Source of the DNA: Erysipelotrichaceae bacterium
GTDB lineage: Bacteria; Bacillota_I; Bacilli_A; Erysipelotrichales; Erysipelotrichaceae
DNA length: 7,016 nt
NCBI GenBank assembly: GCA_017419065.1
Contig: JAFOMB010000181.1
Coordinates: forward strand, 1-7,016
Direction: 5' to 3'
Shown: positions 1 to 6,324 of the stretch, piece after piece
Numbering within the stretch: position 1 is the first letter of the stretch
How the letters are laid out: the number at the start of each line of letters is the position of its first letter
The notes under the pieces: model-generated
What the model was told of the DNA's origin: nothing
Databases searched by the model: none
What the model saw: only the letters and a program-made list of their open reading frames with translations
Program-made: the position numbers and the translations under genes

Positions 1-3000
1 TCCTGTACGTGTCTGTTTTCCGCTGACGGCAACCGCTGCAAGCACATGGCTGCTGTCATGTATAAGTGGAAGGGCGCAAAGCAGGAGATCAAGAAGGAGA
101 GGACACTCCCGGTCTTCAAGAATGTGAAAGACGCCCTGTTCCCGAAGGAGAACTATGGGAACAGTTTCTTCAAGACGGACCGGATGGTCAGGGATCTGAC
201 GATCTATGAAGATACGTATCAGAAGGCGAAGAGGATGCTGGAAAGCGGAGACTTCGTCATCGATTCCATCGATACAGACTATCTGCGGGATGAGGATGCC
301 TCCATGGTCCTGCTGACCCAGGGACATAAGGGCGGCTATTATTACGGCAGCTTTGCGGATCTGACACTGGGAAAGGAAGAGATCGTCCAGGGGCGCTGCG
401 CCATCTGCGGAAAGTCCTACTACCGTGACTACACCTACCGCCGCAACTTCTGCGAGCACATGCTGGCGCTGTTGCTGAAGGCGGATGAATACATACGGAG
501 ATATGACCCGGGAGATGAGACGAACCTGCAGGGCTACCGGATCCTGGAGAGTTTTGGAAAGATCCGTTCCAGGAAGAAACAGAAGGAGACCTTCGGTTCG
601 AGGAACGACATCCATCTGGAACCGAGGATCACCTTGAATGATGACGTCATGGAACTCTCCTTCCGCATCGGAAACGGAAAGCTCTATGTGGTGAGGAACC
701 TCAGCGATCTCGTCAAGAACGTCCGGGAGAAGGCCTCGGTGAAGCTCGGAAAGAATGCCGACCTGCACTTCCAGTACGAGGGCTTTGATGAGTCTTCTCA
801 GCCATACTATGAATACATCGAAAGAAGGGTATCGGAAGCCTCCTCCCAGACCAAACGTCTGGAAGAGAGATACGGTCTCGATACCTCTTTGAAGGGATCT
901 ATCCCGCTGGAAGGCATCTTCCTCGATGAGTTCTATGAACTCGCCTATGGGAAGCGTGTCGTCTTTGAAAGTAAGGAGTCTTCCCACCGGGGTCTCCTGA
1001 TCGAAGAGATCCCCTATAAGATGCCGCTAGGTATACGCTCCTATAAGAAAAATGATGAGATCCTGGGCATAGACCTGGCTTTTGAAAGACCGAGGATCTA
1101 CCAGGGTGTAAGACAGTACTATACGATCAAGGGAGATGTCCTGACATCTCTGCCTGTGGAAGCCACACAGATGATGATGCCTTTTGAAAGGAAGGAAAGG
1201 GAAGAGGAGAAGGTCCACATCGGGAAGAAACACCTGCCGGAATTCTACTACCGCATCCTTCCGGAACTCCGTAAGAATCCCTACATCGACATTCACGAAG
1301 AAGACAGTGAAGAGATCCTGGAGATCCTGCCGCCGCAGGCATCCTTTGACTTCTATCTCGACAGGGAAGACGGAAGGATCTTCTGTAAGGCCTCTGTCAG
1401 CTATGGCGAAGAGACAAGAGAGGTAAGAGAGCTGCGGGAGGAAGACTATCCGCTGGAAGCCTTCCGGGACCTCTATGAAGAAAAGAGGGCCCTCGATACC
1501 ATACAGAAATACTTCCCATACTATGAAGAAGAGATCTCTTCCTGGTATGAAGAAGAGAGTGATGATGTCCTCTTTACCCTTCTGAATGAAGGCATGGAAG
1601 ATTTCATGGCCATTGGGGAAGTCCACGGCAGCGAGAGCTTTGACCGGCTGAAACTGCGGAGGACTCCTGTCGTTTCTCTGGGTGTCTCTTTGGAGAACCG
1701 GCTGATGGACCTCGATGTCTCCTCCGATGATCTCTCCAATGAAGAACTGCTGGAAGTTCTCAAAAGCTATCAGCGTAAGAAGAAGTATCACCGTCTAAAG
1801 AGCGGAGAATTCATCGCCCTGGAGGAGAATGAATCCCTGGATGTCCTGACATCCATCCTGGAATCCTCGAATATCCCGGTAGCCGACTTCGTCAAGGGAA
1901 AGATGCATTTACCGGTCTACCGCTCCCTCTATATCAACAAGCTCCTGGAGGAACACGAATCTGTCGCCTTTGAACGCGACAGGAACTTCCGTTCCCTCAT
2001 CAAAAACATCCAGACCATCAGGGAAGCTGATGTGGAAGTCCCGGAGGAACTCAAGGGCACTTTACGGGCCTATCAGGAATACGGCTACCGCTGGCTCTAT
2101 ACCTTATCTGAACTGGGTTTCGGAGGAATATTGGCTGATGATATGGGCCTTGGAAAGACCCTGCAGATGATCGCCCTTCTTCTGGGAAAGAAGAAGGAGG
2201 GACAGCTGTCCTGTCCGGCTCTCATCATCACCCCGGCTTCTCTTGTCTACAACTGGGAAGAGGAGTGTCACCGCTTCGCGCCTTCTCTTGATGTCAGAGT
2301 CATTGCCGGGAATCTCTCTGCCCGCAAGAAGATCCTGAAGGAAAAGGCCGATGTCTTCGTGACATCGTATGATCTTCTCAAGAGAGATATCCACCTCTAT
2401 GAAGACAGGGTCTTCTCCTTTGAGATCCTCGATGAAGGCCAGTACATTAAGAACGCCAAAGCCCTGATATCCAAGGCCGTCAAGCTCATCAAGAGCGCTT
2501 CCCGCTTCGTACTGACGGGTACTCCGATCGAAAACAGACTCAGCGAATTATGGTCCTTATTCGACTACCTCATGCCGGGATTCCTATATTCCTATGAAGT
2601 CTTCCGCAATGAATACGAGACGGCGATCGTGAAGGAAGAAGATGAAGAGGCCAGAAGAAGGCTCAAGGCCATGACGACACCTTTCATCCTGAGACGGAAG
2701 AAGGAAGATGTCCTGAAGGAACTGCCGGAGAAACTCGAAGAAGTGCGCTATGCCCGCTTTGAAGAGGAACAGCAGAAGCTCTATGACGGACAGGTCGTCC
2801 ATATGAAGGAAATGGTCAGCGGGATGGATGAATCCAGGGGAGAGGCGAAGATCAAGATCCTGGCGGAGCTCATGAAGATCAGACAGATCTGCTGCGACCC
2901 GCACCTGCTCTATGAGAATTATGAAGGCTCCTCTGCCAAGAAGGAAGTCTGTCTGCAGCTGATCGAAAGCGCCATCGACGGCGGTCATAAGATGCTGGTA

Positions 3001-3441
3001 TTCTCCCAGTTCACGAGTATGCTGGAGATACTGAAGGAAGCCTTGAAGGAAAGGGAGATCGCCTACTATGAGATCACCGGTGAAACGCCGCCGGCGAAAA
3101 GGCTGAGTCTCGTCCACCGCTTCAATGAAGATGACACCCCGGTCTTCCTGATCTCCTTGAAAGCCGGAGGTACCGGTCTCAATCTCACCGGTGCCGATAT
3201 CGTCATCCACTATGATCCATGGTGGAACCTGGCTGTCGAGAATCAGGCCACTGACAGGGCACACCGCATCGGTCAGACGAAGAAGGTCACGGTCTATAAG
3301 ATCATCGCCAGAGGCAGTATTGAAGAGAGGATCCTGGAGATGCAGGAAGCCAAGAGAGATCTCTCGGAAGCCATCCTGTCCGGAGAGAATACTTCTATCA
3401 CTTCTCTGTCAAGGGAAGAACTGCTGGAACTTTTGAACTAA
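1..3441 (+). CDS. SWIM zinc finger SNF2-family DNA-dependent ATPase (5' partial)
   Basis: This is a Swi2/Snf2-type ATP-driven DNA translocase, expected to remodel protein-DNA complexes in the cytoplasm; the substrate is unknown. The frame is open from base 1, and codons 2-15 already form a SWIM finger, so the gene begins upstream and the ATG at 46 is internal. Counting codons from base 1, a second Cys/His cluster lies at 133-153. A long acidic SNF2-associated region follows (about 175-670; the SYQRKKKYHRLKSGEF stretch near 590-604 is typical). The ATPase core starts near 688: Walker A DMGLGKT at 714-720, motif Ia ITPASLVYNW, motif II DEGQ at 811-814, motif III LTGTP at 838-842, motif IV MLVFSQF at 998, motif V SLKAGGTGLNL near 1052, and motif VI ENQATDRAHRIGQ at 1080-1092. 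All core motifs are intact, so the protein is probably active. It ends in the usual SLSREELLELL tail. It resembles the SWIM/SNF2 proteins of Firmicutes; no specific symbol is justified. The family call is very secure, the cellular role is not. Confidence 0.96.
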   Translation, partial: SCTCLFSADGNRCKHMAAVMYKWKGAKQEIKKERTLPVFKNVKDALFPKENYGNSFFKTDRMVRDLTIYEDTYQKAKRMLESGDFVIDSIDTDYLRDEDASMVLLTQGHKGGYYYGSFADLTLGKEEIVQGRCAICGKSYYRDYTYRRNFCEHMLALLLKADEYIRRYDPGDETNLQGYRILESFGKIRSRKKQKETFGSRNDIHLEPRITLNDDVMELSFRIGNGKLYVVRNLSDLVKNVREKASVKLGKNADLHFQYEGFDESSQPYYEYIERRVSEASSQTKRLEERYGLDTSLKGSIPLEGIFLDEFYELAYGKRVVFESKESSHRGLLIEEIPYKMPLGIRSYKKNDEILGIDLAFERPRIYQGVRQYYTIKGDVLTSLPVEATQMMMPFERKEREEEKVHIGKKHLPEFYYRILPELRKNPYIDIHEEDSEEILEILPPQASFDFYLDREDGRIFCKASVSYGEETREVRELREEDYPLEAFRDLYEEKRALDTIQKYFPYYEEEISSWYEEESDDVLFTLLNEGMEDFMAIGEVHGSESFDRLKLRRTPVVSLGVSLENRLMDLDVSSDDLSNEELLEVLKSYQRKKKYHRLKSGEFIALEENESLDVLTSILESSNIPVADFVKGKMHLPVYRSLYINKLLEEHESVAFERDRNFRSLIKNIQTIREADVEVPEELKGTLRAYQEYGYRWLYTLSELGFGGILADDMGLGKTLQMIALLLGKKKEGQLSCPALIITPASLVYNWEEECHRFAPSLDVRVIAGNLSARKKILKEKADVFVTSYDLLKRDIHLYEDRVFSFEILDEGQYIKNAKALISKAVKLIKSASRFVLTGTPIENRLSELWSLFDYLMPGFLYSYEVFRNEYETAIVKEEDEEARRRLKAMTTPFILRRKKEDVLKELPEKLEEVRYARFEEEQQKLYDGQVVHMKEMVSGMDESRGEAKIKILAELMKIRQICCDPHLLYENYEGSSAKKEVCLQLIESAIDGGHKMLVFSQFTSMLEILKEALKEREIAYYEITGETPPAKRLSLVHRFNEDDTPVFLISLKAGGTGLNLTGADIVIHYDPWWNLAVENQATDRAHRIGQTKKVTVYKIIARGSIEERILEMQEAKRDLSEAILSGENTSITSLSREELLELLN
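4..45 (+). other. SWIM zinc finger, first copy
   Basis: Codons 2, 4, 13 and 15 are Cys, Cys, Cys and His, giving CxC-x8-CxH followed by the hydrophobic helix MAAVMY. This is the SWIM zinc-binding signature found at the N-terminus of many bacterial SNF2 ATPases, where it is thought to mediate DNA or protein contacts. Its beta-strand lead-in is outside the window. Confidence 0.88.
397..459 (+). other. SWIM-like zinc-binding cluster, second copy
   Basis: Cys codons start at 397, 406 and 451 and a His codon at 457, giving CxxC-x14-CxH followed by the helix MLALLLKADEYI. The CEHMLALLL tail closely parallels the CKHMAAVMY tail of the first finger. The preceding segment (YQKAKRMLESG, then a run of beta-like residues) looks like the usual SWIM lead-in. 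The first pair is CxxC rather than CxC, so this is a variant. Zinc binding is inferred from residue pattern only. Confidence 0.62.
2122..3276 (+). other. SNF2 ATPase core (motifs I to VI)
   Basis: This stretch holds the two RecA-like lobes of the SNF2 protein in the standard order. The lysine and threonine of DMGLGKT (2140-2160) bind nucleotide phosphate. The acidic pair of DEGQ (2431-2442) coordinates magnesium and activates water. The arginines of motif VI (3238-3276) supply the finger completing the site between lobes. The Gln after DEG followed by YIKN is the SNF2 form of motif II. No interruption or key-residue loss is seen. Confidence 0.95.
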
Positions 3442-3463
3442 AGACGGAAATCTCCGTCTTTTT
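3440..3463 (+). terminator. Intrinsic terminator of the SNF2 gene
   Basis: AAAGACGGA (3440-3448) is perfectly complementary to TCCGTCTTT (3453-3461), a 9-bp stem with a 4-base AATC loop. The stem runs into five consecutive T (3459-3463). The left arm begins inside the TAA stop codon. There is no matching T run on the other strand, so it works in the + direction. Confidence 0.88.
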
Positions 3464-3467
3464 GTCA

Positions 3468-3476
3468 TGATATAGT
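3468..3476 (+). promoter_or_regulatory. Candidate extended -10 promoter for the MscS-like gene
   Basis: TGATATAGT matches an extended -10 element: TG, one base, then TATAGT, which is one mismatch from TATAAT. Transcription would start near 3483 and leave a leader of roughly 27 bases. No good -35 lies at the right distance, because that position falls inside the terminator stem; extended -10 promoters can tolerate this. TTGTCA at 3462-3467 is -35-like but has only a weak partner (AATACT, 18 bases on). The gap is so AT-rich that chance matches are likely. Confidence 0.42.
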
Positions 3477-3498
3477 AATAATATAAATACTGATAATT

Positions 3499-3502
3499 GG
3501 GA
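3499..3502 (+). promoter_or_regulatory. Weak ribosome binding site of the MscS-like gene
   Basis: GGGA sits 8 bases before the ATG at 3511 in an otherwise AT-rich, presumably unstructured leader. It is a poor Shine-Dalgarno compared with the AAAGGA before the next gene. The start is still favoured: it gives a short basic N-terminus (KKK...RK) directly followed by the first membrane helix, and no better upstream start is in frame. Confidence 0.4.
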
Positions 3503-3510
3503 TAAAATAT

Positions 3511-6282
3511 ATGGAAAAAAAGAAAATAAGCATCAGAAAAGTTCTCCTGGTCGAGGCTATCATACTCCTGCTTGTCGGGCTCGCTTTGTTCTGGGCGCAG
3601 ACACAGGTCACGGAAAGGGCTCAGCAGAAGAATCTGAGAGACCGTCTGGACTCTATCACCCAGACCTTTACGGAGTCCTACCGGCAGACCCAGGATGTCA
3701 CCGAGATCTACAATGAAGCCAGGATGGCGGAGGCTCAGAGCATCGCCTATCTCCTGGACCATGAAGAAGAGACCGATCTCGATTCCCTGAAGGAACTCTA
3801 TGACATCAGCGGGGAGGAAGACATCCTCATCGGCAGCGGCTATGTGAGAGAAGAAGGGTACAGCTACTTCACCGCGTACCGTTCCAACGGCCAGGCTGTA
3901 ACGATCAGAAAGACGGACAGGGAACTGGATGCGATGCTCAACAACATCTATTCCTCCAATAAAGTCCTGCAGGCTGTCGTCGGAGATGACGACCTCTTTT
4001 TCATCGTCACCAATAAGGACGGTCTGATCGTCTACTATCCGGATGAGACCTACATCGGAAAACCGATCGGTGCTCTCGGCATCGAGCTCAACGATCTGGA
4101 CCTTGAAGGCGCCAAGTGGCTGAAGATCGCCAAGGACCGCTACTTCGTCTCTTCCATCGTCAATGAACCTCTGGATATCACGATCTCCTGCGGTATCGAC
4201 TTGCGTTCCATGACGAAGAACTCCCATATCGCCGTCGGTATCCTCTATGCGGTCATCGCCGTCATCTTCACGATCATGGTGACCTACAGCTACTATGCGA
4301 AACAGGAGGAAAAGAGAAAGAGCTCCCGCAGTGCCGACTACACGAAGGAACAGGTCGGCAAGAAGCTCTCAGTCTTCCTGCTGATCGGTCTTCTCCTCGT
4401 GGGAGGGGTGACCTACTACATCCAGACGCTCTTCAATCTCACCCTGCACAACCTCAAGACGACCGATGAGAAACTGGAAGTCGAAGTAGCTTTGGAAGAA
4501 GCGGAACACTCCCTGGCAGAACTCACCAATACCTATAACGAGGGCTATCTAAAGAAGGCCCGTATCATATCCCATATCCTTTCCACGCATCCGGAACTGC
4601 AGACAAAGGAAGAGCTTGCGAAGCTGACAGACATCTTCAAACTGCAGTACATCATGCTGTTTGACAGAGAGGGAAAGGAGACATTATCGGATTCCGGCAT
4701 CATGGGCTTTGAGATCTCGGATGATCCGAATTCCCAGTCCTATGCCTTCCGGGTACTCAACTACGGTATCCCGTATGTCGTACAGGAGGCCAGACCGGAT
4801 GATCTCACAGGAGAATATCACCAGTTCATCGGTGTCACGATGACCAATGCGGAAGGAGAATATGACGGCTTCTTACAGATCGCCGTATCTCCGGAGAAAC
4901 TGCAGGACATCGTTGAAGAAGTCTCCTTCAGCAATGTCCTGGCCAATGCGGTCACCGGCAGCGGCGATGTCATCTTCGCTGTCGACAAGGACAGCGGACG
5001 CTTCATCTACGCACCTGACAGTAAGATCATCGGGGAAGCTGCTGTCGACCTCGGTATGACTGCCGATCAGCTGAGAAACCGCTACTACGGCGGTATCACT
5101 GTCAACGGAACGAATTATTTCGCCGACTGTCTGGAAAAAGACAACACCTTCATCTTCCTGGCAGCCAGAGCTTCCACGCTCTTCTCCGGACGCATCACGA
5201 TGACGGTCTTTACATTACTGATCACGGCCGCGAATATGGTCTTCTATGCCCTCTATTTCAACCGTCATGACGTCATGGAGATCGAAAGCACATTGAATGA
5301 CCCGTATGTCGAAGTCACGACACCGGGCGGACATAAGAAGAGAACTCTGAACATCGTCTCCCGTGTATTAGGCGACAAGACAGCCTGGATCGACAGGACT
5401 GCGGAAGAGAAGACCTCTGCCGTCGTACAGATGGTCATCGGTCTTTTCGCCACGGGATTCCTCGTTGCCTTCCTCTTCCGCAACGTGATCTATACGGAAG
5501 ATACGATCTTCGGATTCCTGCTGTCACCGAAGTGGAAGAGAGGTCTCAACGTCTTCTCATTGACCATCGTCCTGATCGCGATATCCATCTACATCCTGGC
5601 CATGGCCATCGTCAACCGCCTCATGAATGCCCTGATCACCGTTGTCGGTCCGCGCAACGAGACGCGTTTCCGCCTCCTGAAGAGTTTCATCCACTATGTG
5701 ACGATCCTCTTCCTGCTCTACTACTGTCTGACACTCTTCGGTATGGATACCCGGTCCCTTCTGGCCTCTGCCGGACTCATCACAGTCTTCATAGGTCTGG
5801 GTGCCAAGGACCTCATCACCGATATCCTGGCCGGTCTCTTCATCATCTTTGAAAGGGAATTCCAGGTCGGCGATATCATCGAAGTCGGCGGTTTCACCGG
5901 TAGAGTCATCGAGATCGGTATCCGTTCTACGAGGATCATCAGTTTTACCCAGGATGTCAAATCCATCAATAACCGCAATCTCACCAACATCATCAATAAG
6001 ACCCGTCAGAATTCCAACTTCATCATCCAGATCTCTATTCCGCTCGATCAGGATCTCAGCGACGTGGAAGAAGTCCTGAAGAACGAACTGCCGAAGATTG
6101 CGGAGAGAGAGCCGAACATCATCTCCGGACCGGAGTACTTCGGTGTCATTGAGATCGCCAACGGAATGATGAAACTGGGTATACGGACAGAGTGTGCCGA
6201 GATGAAGAAGATGGAGGTCCGTGCCGCTGTCAACCGTGAGATCAAGAATCTCTTCGATGATCACGGATTCAAGATGAAGTAA
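3511..6282 (+). CDS. MscS-family channel with two extracytoplasmic Cache-like sensor domains
   Basis: This 923-residue membrane protein ends in a standard MscS module, the pore of small-conductance mechanosensitive channels that release solutes under membrane tension. Eight membrane helices can be seen, near residues 10-29, 240-260, 286-304, 562-582, 636-658, 679-700, 725-743 and 748-780. Residues 31-238 and 305-560 lie outside the cell and resemble Cache sensor folds. The clearest parts are FIVTNKDGLIVYYPD..YIGK (164-184) and its counterpart at 489-509. The pore helix carries the small-residue pattern AGLITVFIGLGAKDLITDILAG (754-775), followed by the MscS beta domain (FQVGDIIEVGGFTGRVIEIG, 784-803) and an alpha/beta C-terminus. 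The N-in topology places the MscS C-terminus in the cytoplasm, as expected. MscS of E. coli is under 300 residues, so about 630 residues here are extra, mostly sensory. The channel family is secure; the Cache assignment is by pattern; the ligand is unknown. Confidence 0.93.
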   Translation: MEKKKISIRKVLLVEAIILLLVGLALFWAQTQVTERAQQKNLRDRLDSITQTFTESYRQTQDVTEIYNEARMAEAQSIAYLLDHEEETDLDSLKELYDISGEEDILIGSGYVREEGYSYFTAYRSNGQAVTIRKTDRELDAMLNNIYSSNKVLQAVVGDDDLFFIVTNKDGLIVYYPDETYIGKPIGALGIELNDLDLEGAKWLKIAKDRYFVSSIVNEPLDITISCGIDLRSMTKNSHIAVGILYAVIAVIFTIMVTYSYYAKQEEKRKSSRSADYTKEQVGKKLSVFLLIGLLLVGGVTYYIQTLFNLTLHNLKTTDEKLEVEVALEEAEHSLAELTNTYNEGYLKKARIISHILSTHPELQTKEELAKLTDIFKLQYIMLFDREGKETLSDSGIMGFEISDDPNSQSYAFRVLNYGIPYVVQEARPDDLTGEYHQFIGVTMTNAEGEYDGFLQIAVSPEKLQDIVEEVSFSNVLANAVTGSGDVIFAVDKDSGRFIYAPDSKIIGEAAVDLGMTADQLRNRYYGGITVNGTNYFADCLEKDNTFIFLAARASTLFSGRITMTVFTLLITAANMVFYALYFNRHDVMEIESTLNDPYVEVTTPGGHKKRTLNIVSRVLGDKTAWIDRTAEEKTSAVVQMVIGLFATGFLVAFLFRNVIYTEDTIFGFLLSPKWKRGLNVFSLTIVLIAISIYILAMAIVNRLMNALITVVGPRNETRFRLLKSFIHYVTILFLLYYCLTLFGMDTRSLLASAGLITVFIGLGAKDLITDILAGLFIIFEREFQVGDIIEVGGFTGRVIEIGIRSTRIISFTQDVKSINNRNLTNIINKTRQNSNFIIQISIPLDQDLSDVEEVLKNELPKIAEREPNIISGPEYFGVIEIANGMMKLGIRTECAEMKKMEVRAAVNREIKNLFDDHGFKMK
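3601..4224 (+). other. Extracytoplasmic sensor domain 1 (Cache-like, short)
   Basis: Residues 31-238 lie between the first two membrane helices. A long N-terminal helix (about 31-85) carries YNEARMAEAQSIAYLL. A reduced distal lobe (about 101-137) and a membrane-proximal lobe (about 138-235) follow, with D-G-L-I-V-Y-Y-P-D and Y-I-G-K at 170-184. That order of helix, strand pair and IGK turn is typical of Cache domains. No recognisable amino-acid-binding signature was found, so the ligand cannot be named. Confidence 0.62.
4423..5190 (+). other. Extracytoplasmic sensor domain 2 (double-Cache-like)
   Basis: Residues 305-560 lie between membrane helices 3 and 4. The helix with TYNEGYLKKARIISHIL starts near 341. 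A full distal lobe (YIMLFDREGKETL near 380, then QFIGVTMTNAEGEYDGFLQIAV near 438-459) is followed by a proximal lobe (DVIFAVDKDSGRFIYAPD near 486-503, with IIGE at 506-509). Two successive PAS-like lobes after a long helix fit the double-Cache plan. It is a paralogous copy of sensor domain 1. Confidence 0.68.
5752..6282 (+). other. MscS pore helix, beta domain and cytoplasmic C-terminus
   Basis: Residues 748-923 match the conserved MscS segment: a glycine/alanine-rich pore helix, the GLFIIFEREFQVGDIIEV junction, and a beta domain containing GFTGRVIEIGIRSTRI. A C-terminal alpha/beta vestibule follows. The usual IPN turn of the beta domain reads INN (819-821), while the following N-I-I-N is kept. 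No truncation is seen. Confidence 0.93.
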
Positions 6283-6303
6283 AAGGGATGGAAACATCCC
6301 TTT
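6282..6303 (+). terminator. Hairpin after the MscS-like gene (weak terminator)
   Basis: AAAGGGATG (6282-6290) pairs perfectly with CATCCCTTT (6295-6303), a 9-bp stem closed by a GAAA tetraloop, which is very stable in RNA. Only three T follow before CC, and those are already in the stem, so the uridine tract is poor. It could act as an inefficient terminator allowing read-through to the peptidase gene, or as a 3'-end stabilising structure. Like the previous hairpin it starts within the stop codon. Confidence 0.6.
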
Positions 6304-6311
6304 CCTGAAAG

Positions 6312-6317
6312 AAAGGA
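6312..6317 (+). promoter_or_regulatory. Shine-Dalgarno of the M32 peptidase gene
   Basis: AAAGGA lies 7 bases before the ATG at 6325, a good match and spacing. It fixes the start, and it falls 8 bases after the upstream hairpin, so the hairpin need not block it. Confidence 0.8.
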
Positions 6318-6324
6318 ATATCCT

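Noticed and set aside
46..60. ATG at 46 (or 58) as the true start of the SNF2 protein
   Set aside because: The frame is open to base 1 and codons before 46 encode the CxC...CxH ligands of a SWIM finger, so the gene starts upstream of the window.
1027..1791. Antisense open frame of 254 codons within the SNF2 gene
   Set aside because: It lies wholly opposite a convincing conserved gene, and its translation shows no recognisable domain. The heavy use of C-ending codons on the + strand suppresses stops on the other strand.
2584..3264. Antisense open frame of 226 codons opposite helicase motifs
   Set aside because: It mirrors the conserved lobe 2 of the SNF2 core and is explained by codon bias.
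3409..4227. Antisense open frame of 272 codons crossing the SNF2 end and the channel start
   Set aside because: It runs through a terminator and the AT-rich promoter gap, and its sequence is simply the complement of sensor domain 1. No family resemblance was seen.
3511..6282. Channel gene read as a chemoreceptor or histidine kinase because of the Cache-like domains
   Set aside because: No HAMP, signalling coiled coil or kinase motifs follow the sensors; the C-terminal part is a clear MscS pore and beta domain.
5557..6297. Antisense open frame of 246 codons opposite the MscS pore
   Set aside because: Asp/Glu-rich translation is what the complement of ATC/GTC-rich membrane codons gives; no domain is recognisable.
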